A DNA stretch of 64,000 nucleotides, taken from positions 1 to 64,000 of the IMG/VR virus record IMGVR_UViG_3300030202_002737; one strand, 5' to 3'. Source of the DNA: a virus. The position numbers and the translations under genes were made by a program. The stretch's first letter is position 1. The number at the start of each line of letters is the position of its first letter. Positions 60,822 to 64,000 of this stretch are shown one piece after another. The notes under the pieces were generated by a model, which saw only the letters and a program-made list of their open reading frames with translations, was not told the DNA's origin and did not search any database.

Positions 60822-63341
60822 ATGTATCAGAATATAGCATATCATAAAAAAACAAGCACAATGCACGTATGGGATGACGAATTAGGTCATAAAACTTTTA
60901 AGTTTAAGCCATATGGGTATATTCCAGATCCGAGTGGAGAATATATATCATTAAATGGAACTAAGTTAGCAAAGACTCCAGGTAATCATAGAGATAATTC
61001 AGATGCATATGAATCTGACTTAAATGAAGAGGTTAGAACATTAATAGACTTATATTATGAATCTGATTTAGTCTCGACTGGCCATGCTGATTTCTTCTTT
61101 GATATTGAAACAGCAAAAGACGCAGATGGTTATTCTACTCCGCAAGATGTTAGAACCGAAATAACATCGATAGCATATTATGACAAAGTTGGTAAAGATA
61201 GAAGAGTATTAGTATTAGACAAAGAAAATAGATTATCTGATGATATTATATATGGTGATAACTATACTGTTGAGGTATTTGACAATGAAGCTAACTTATT
61301 AATTAAATTTATTAACTATTTTTCAGAAATACAACCTACTGTTATAACTGGTTGGAATACTGATGGATATGATATTCCTTATCTTATTAATAGGATTAAA
61401 AAAGTGTTAGGTCCTAAGTCTGCAAATAAATTATCACCAGCTGGGATTGTAGAATGGAATAAGCATCGCGAAAAATATAAAATATTTGGCGTATCGAGTT
61501 TAGATTATATTAAATTATATAAGAACTTTACATATTCAGAACTTCCTAATTATAGATTAGACACTGTAGGTAAAACAGAATTAGGCAAAGGTAAAATTGA
61601 ATATGATGGCGACTTAGACGATTTATTTGTTTCAGATATTAACAAGTTTATAGAATATAATATGACGGATGTTGATCTTGTATATGAGTTAGATGAAAAA
61701 TTACAATTAATTAACTTAGCAAGAACAATATGTCACAAAGGCCATGTTCCATATGAAGACGTTTATTATGCATCTAAATATCTAGACGGCGCCGCTATTG
61801 TAGATTTAAAAAGAAACGGGCTGGTAGCTCCAAATAAACAATTTAGATTTGTTGAAGACGAAGAGCAGAATAAATTAGCAGGCGCATATGTTATGCCTCC
61901 AATTCCAGGATTATATAAATGGATATATGATTTAGATTTAACTTCTCTGTATCCTTCAATTATTATGAGTCTTAATATATCTCCAGAAACAAAAATAGGC
62001 GTTATTCCAAATTGGAAACAAGAATCATTATTAAGTAAAGAAGCTGTTAGTGTACAATGTAATGGCCAAACTATACCAGATATTAAACAATGGTTAATTG
62101 ATAATAAATTTACTGTTGCAAGTAACGGAGTAGTATATGATACAAGAAGTAAAGGATTCTTACCAAAGATATTAGAGAAATGGTTTGACGAACGTGTTAA
62201 ATTTAAGAATGAGCGAGATAATCATGAAGTTGGTAGTGATAAGTATAAATTTTATGATGCAATGCAATTAACACAAAAAGTATTGTTAAATTCATTTTAT
62301 GGAGTATTAGGATTAAAGACATTTAGATTTCATGACTTAGACAATGCAGGAGCTATTACAGCAACTGGCCAAAGTGTTATTAAATTTTCAGCAAAAGTTA
62401 TTAATAAATATTATGAAAAGGAAGTTGGCAAAGATTATTTTATTAACGCTAATGGCAACAAAGCCGAATTTTCATTTTATACGGATACAGATTCAACATT
62501 TGTATCTAGTTTACCTCTTATAGAAAAAAGATATCCCGGATTTGATGAATCAGATGAAAAGTTTATGATTGAAAAAACAAATGACATTGCGTCTGAGATA
62601 CAAGCTCATGTTAACAAAATGTATGATCAATATGCAGTTCACTTTCATAATACATTTGATCATCGATGGCAAATTAAACAAGAATATGTTGCTAAATCTG
62701 GTCTATGGATAGCAAAAAAGAGATATGCTCAATGGGTAATCTTTAAAGAAGGAAAACCCACAGATAAAATGGATATTAAAGGTCTAGACGTAGTAAGATC
62801 ATCTTTCCCTACAGAGTTTAAAACTATAATGAAAGAAACATTATGGTATGTACTCAAAGAAAAGTCAAAAAATGACACAACTAATTTAATAATGGATTTT
62901 AAAGACAAAATACAAGATTCTCCAATATTAGATGTTATGAAGAATACAGGTGTTAAAAATGTCACAAAGTATACAAAAGGTAGAAAGCCATTATCTGGAT
63001 ATCTGTCTGGAACTCCGATTCATGTTAAATCTGCAATTAATTACAATGATATGTTAAAACATTTAGGTATTAATAGAAGAAGTAAAGTAATTCCTGAAAT
63101 TCAGAATGGAGATAAAATTAAATGGGCATATCTTAAAACAAACGCTATGGGGTTTGATTCTATTGCCCTTCGTGGTTATGATGATCCAAGAGAATTAACA
63201 GAATTTGTAGAAAAATATATTGATAGGAATAAGATATTTGATAGAGAGATTCGTGGCAAATTAGATGATTTTTATGCATCTATGAATTGGGATAAACTTC
63301 CTGAAAATAATAATATGAATAAATTCTTTTCATTTGGATAA
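60822..63341 (+). CDS. Family-B replicative DNA polymerase (gp43-like)
   Basis: An 839-residue replicase (T4 gp43 is 898). The proofreading Exo I motif FFFDIETAKD has D94 and E96. Exo II lies in ITGWNTDGYDIPYL near 175. Pol motif A DLDLTSLYPSIIM has D370. Motif B is KVLLNSFYGVLGL near 486. Motif C YTDTDS has D555 and D557. NISPETKIG follows motif A as in gp43. Both proofreading and polymerase centres look intact, so this is the main replicase; the PolA-type gene at 42707 must have another task. Confidence 0.95.
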   Translation: MYQNIAYHKKTSTMHVWDDELGHKTFKFKPYGYIPDPSGEYISLNGTKLAKTPGNHRDNSDAYESDLNEEVRTLIDLYYESDLVSTGHADFFFDIETAKDADGYSTPQDVRTEITSIAYYDKVGKDRRVLVLDKENRLSDDIIYGDNYTVEVFDNEANLLIKFINYFSEIQPTVITGWNTDGYDIPYLINRIKKVLGPKSANKLSPAGIVEWNKHREKYKIFGVSSLDYIKLYKNFTYSELPNYRLDTVGKTELGKGKIEYDGDLDDLFVSDINKFIEYNMTDVDLVYELDEKLQLINLARTICHKGHVPYEDVYYASKYLDGAAIVDLKRNGLVAPNKQFRFVEDEEQNKLAGAYVMPPIPGLYKWIYDLDLTSLYPSIIMSLNISPETKIGVIPNWKQESLLSKEAVSVQCNGQTIPDIKQWLIDNKFTVASNGVVYDTRSKGFLPKILEKWFDERVKFKNERDNHEVGSDKYKFYDAMQLTQKVLLNSFYGVLGLKTFRFHDLDNAGAITATGQSVIKFSAKVINKYYEKEVGKDYFINANGNKAEFSFYTDTDSTFVSSLPLIEKRYPGFDESDEKFMIEKTNDIASEIQAHVNKMYDQYAVHFHNTFDHRWQIKQEYVAKSGLWIAKKRYAQWVIFKEGKPTDKMDIKGLDVVRSSFPTEFKTIMKETLWYVLKEKSKNDTTNLIMDFKDKIQDSPILDVMKNTGVKNVTKYTKGRKPLSGYLSGTPIHVKSAINYNDMLKHLGINRRSKVIPEIQNGDKIKWAYLKTNAMGFDSIALRGYDDPRELTEFVEKYIDRNKIFDREIRGKLDDFYASMNWDKLPENNNMNKFFSFG

Positions 63342-63363
63342 TTCAATAAAATTAATTATAATA
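63334..63363 (+). promoter_or_regulatory. Class B promoter-like pair TTGGAT-17-TATAATA
   Basis: TTGGAT at 63334-63339 overlaps the polymerase stop; TATAATA at 63357-63363 after 17 bases; ATG 10 bases later. Confidence 0.65.
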
Positions 63364-63373
63364 TAGAAAAAAT

Positions 63374-63826
63374 ATGTACGGTAAACATCAATGGAAAGGG
63401 AGAGAAGTAGAAGGTCGATATTCAGATCTTATGACTTTCTTCGTAAGAGATTTAAATCATAATATGCGAAGCACTTATGGTTTAGAAGTAAAATCTATAA
63501 TATCATATCCTCATTATTATTTTACAATTGAATTTATGAAAAAGTCTATGAAGGACGAAAAATATCTAGAAACAATTAGAGGTATTTTAAATGAATCTAA
63601 AAGTGCTGTTACTATAGAAGCTACTAAAGACACATTAGATACAATTAAGCCGGATCTATTTAATAGATGTCATATTATTTATAGAATCAGTGATCCTTAT
63701 TTAGAAATGCTTAAAGACACTGACACATTATCAATTGACGCAGGCTGGTATAGAGTTCATCAAGTAACTAAATGCAATATGATGGAAATAAGTCCAGATA
63801 ACTATAAATTTGACGAAGAAATTTAA
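63374..63826 (+). CDS. Unrecognised protein after the DNA polymerase
   Basis: A 150-residue alpha/beta protein, MYGKHQWKGREVEGRYSDLMTFFVRD. It contains KSIISYPHYYFTIEFMKKS, an ESKSAVTIEA segment and a Tyr/Trp-rich end (SIDAGWYRVHQV). It has its own class B pair and overlaps the next gene by one base (TAATG). It is likely early and replication-linked by position. I do not recognise it. Confidence 0.7.
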   Translation: MYGKHQWKGREVEGRYSDLMTFFVRDLNHNMRSTYGLEVKSIISYPHYYFTIEFMKKSMKDEKYLETIRGILNESKSAVTIEATKDTLDTIKPDLFNRCHIIYRISDPYLEMLKDTDTLSIDAGWYRVHQVTKCNMMEISPDNYKFDEEI

Positions 63827-64000
63827 TGAGTAAATGCCCATATACAAACTTTAAAACTCGGGTGTTAGATTATATTAATATACTAAGAACTCCTAGGGAA
63901 GAATATGGTAATATGCCTCCTTGTCCATTTGTTGGAGGAGAACTAGATAAAAATAAATTATTAATAGAAAAATTTGATCCAATTCAAAATACATTAATAG
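63826..64000 (+). CDS. Unrecognised protein, cut by right window edge
   Basis: The first 58 residues of a gene whose ATG overlaps the preceding stop. CPYTNFKTRVLDYINILRTPREEYGN is followed by MPPCPFVGGELDKNK. The Cys-Pro pairs (KCPYT, PPCPF) might bind metal. The 3' end is outside the window, so length and function are unknown. Confidence 0.7.
   Translation, partial: MSKCPYTNFKTRVLDYINILRTPREEYGNMPPCPFVGGELDKNKLLIEKFDPIQNTLI

Overview
The window is one continuous stretch of a T4-like tailed phage (myovirus) genome. Every gene I can support lies on the + strand. Coding density is very high, with no gene-free stretch over 300 bases, and the DNA is AT-rich. I see no tRNA, rRNA, integrase, IS element or CRISPR array. 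The first and last genes are cut by the window edges. The host is not proven. Two exported proteins look Bacteroidota-like: a signal peptide ending IFG-Q at 2592 and a short lipoprotein start LVGC-KK at 58309. Most genes lack a strong Shine-Dalgarno sequence, which fits the same guess. The promoter-like -10 boxes are not the Bacteroidota type, so the assignment stays tentative. Gene content resembles uncultured aquatic T4-like phages.

Layout. 0-2.9 kb: unrecognised genes, then a membrane-anchored/exported pair that could be lysis genes. 3-12.6 kb: head morphogenesis, with terminase large subunit, portal, prohead protease, scaffold and major capsid protein. A small ribosomal protein S21-like gene sits inside this block in what looks like its own transcription unit. 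12.7-16 kb: neck and tail-completion genes (gp13/14/15-like). 16-31.2 kb: a 15-kb block of repeat-rich fibre and adhesin genes, including a 2008-residue protein, YadA-head-like repeats, lectin-like domains and two cupredoxin-like domains. 31.3-42.7 kb: sheath, tube, a probable tail-assembly-chaperone-like overlapping pair, tape measure and baseplate genes. 42.7-46.9 kb: a divergent family-A DNA polymerase with two overlapping or abutting companions, then two possible capsid-internal proteins. 47-53.4 kb: replication and recombination genes (gp32-like SSB, UvsX/RecA, 5'-3' exonuclease, DnaB-like helicase) and a class II ribonucleotide reductase. 53.4-64 kb: GroEL, a 7-deazaguanine precursor set (FolE2, QueD-like, QueE-like), GroES, a lipoprotein, PhoH, UV-damage endonuclease and the family-B replicative DNA polymerase.

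Regulation. Two promoter-like motifs recur in the short gaps between genes. Class A is ATATTTAT(A/T), usually 14-28 bases before a start codon and mostly before virion genes. It is the reverse complement of the T4 late box TATAAATA. Class B is T(T/A)GGAT, then 17 bases, then TATWWTA, and it precedes mainly replication, chaperonin and repair genes plus the S21-like unit. Four hairpin terminator candidates were found. Three of them are followed by ACTGTTT and then a class A box. Many gene pairs share a TAATG stop-start.

The most unusual points are the second, divergent PolA-type polymerase in a phage that already has a PolB, the S21-like gene isolated in an early-type unit, the two-class promoter code, the GroEL/GroES pair bracketing the deazapurine genes, and the copper-site-like domains in two fibre proteins.
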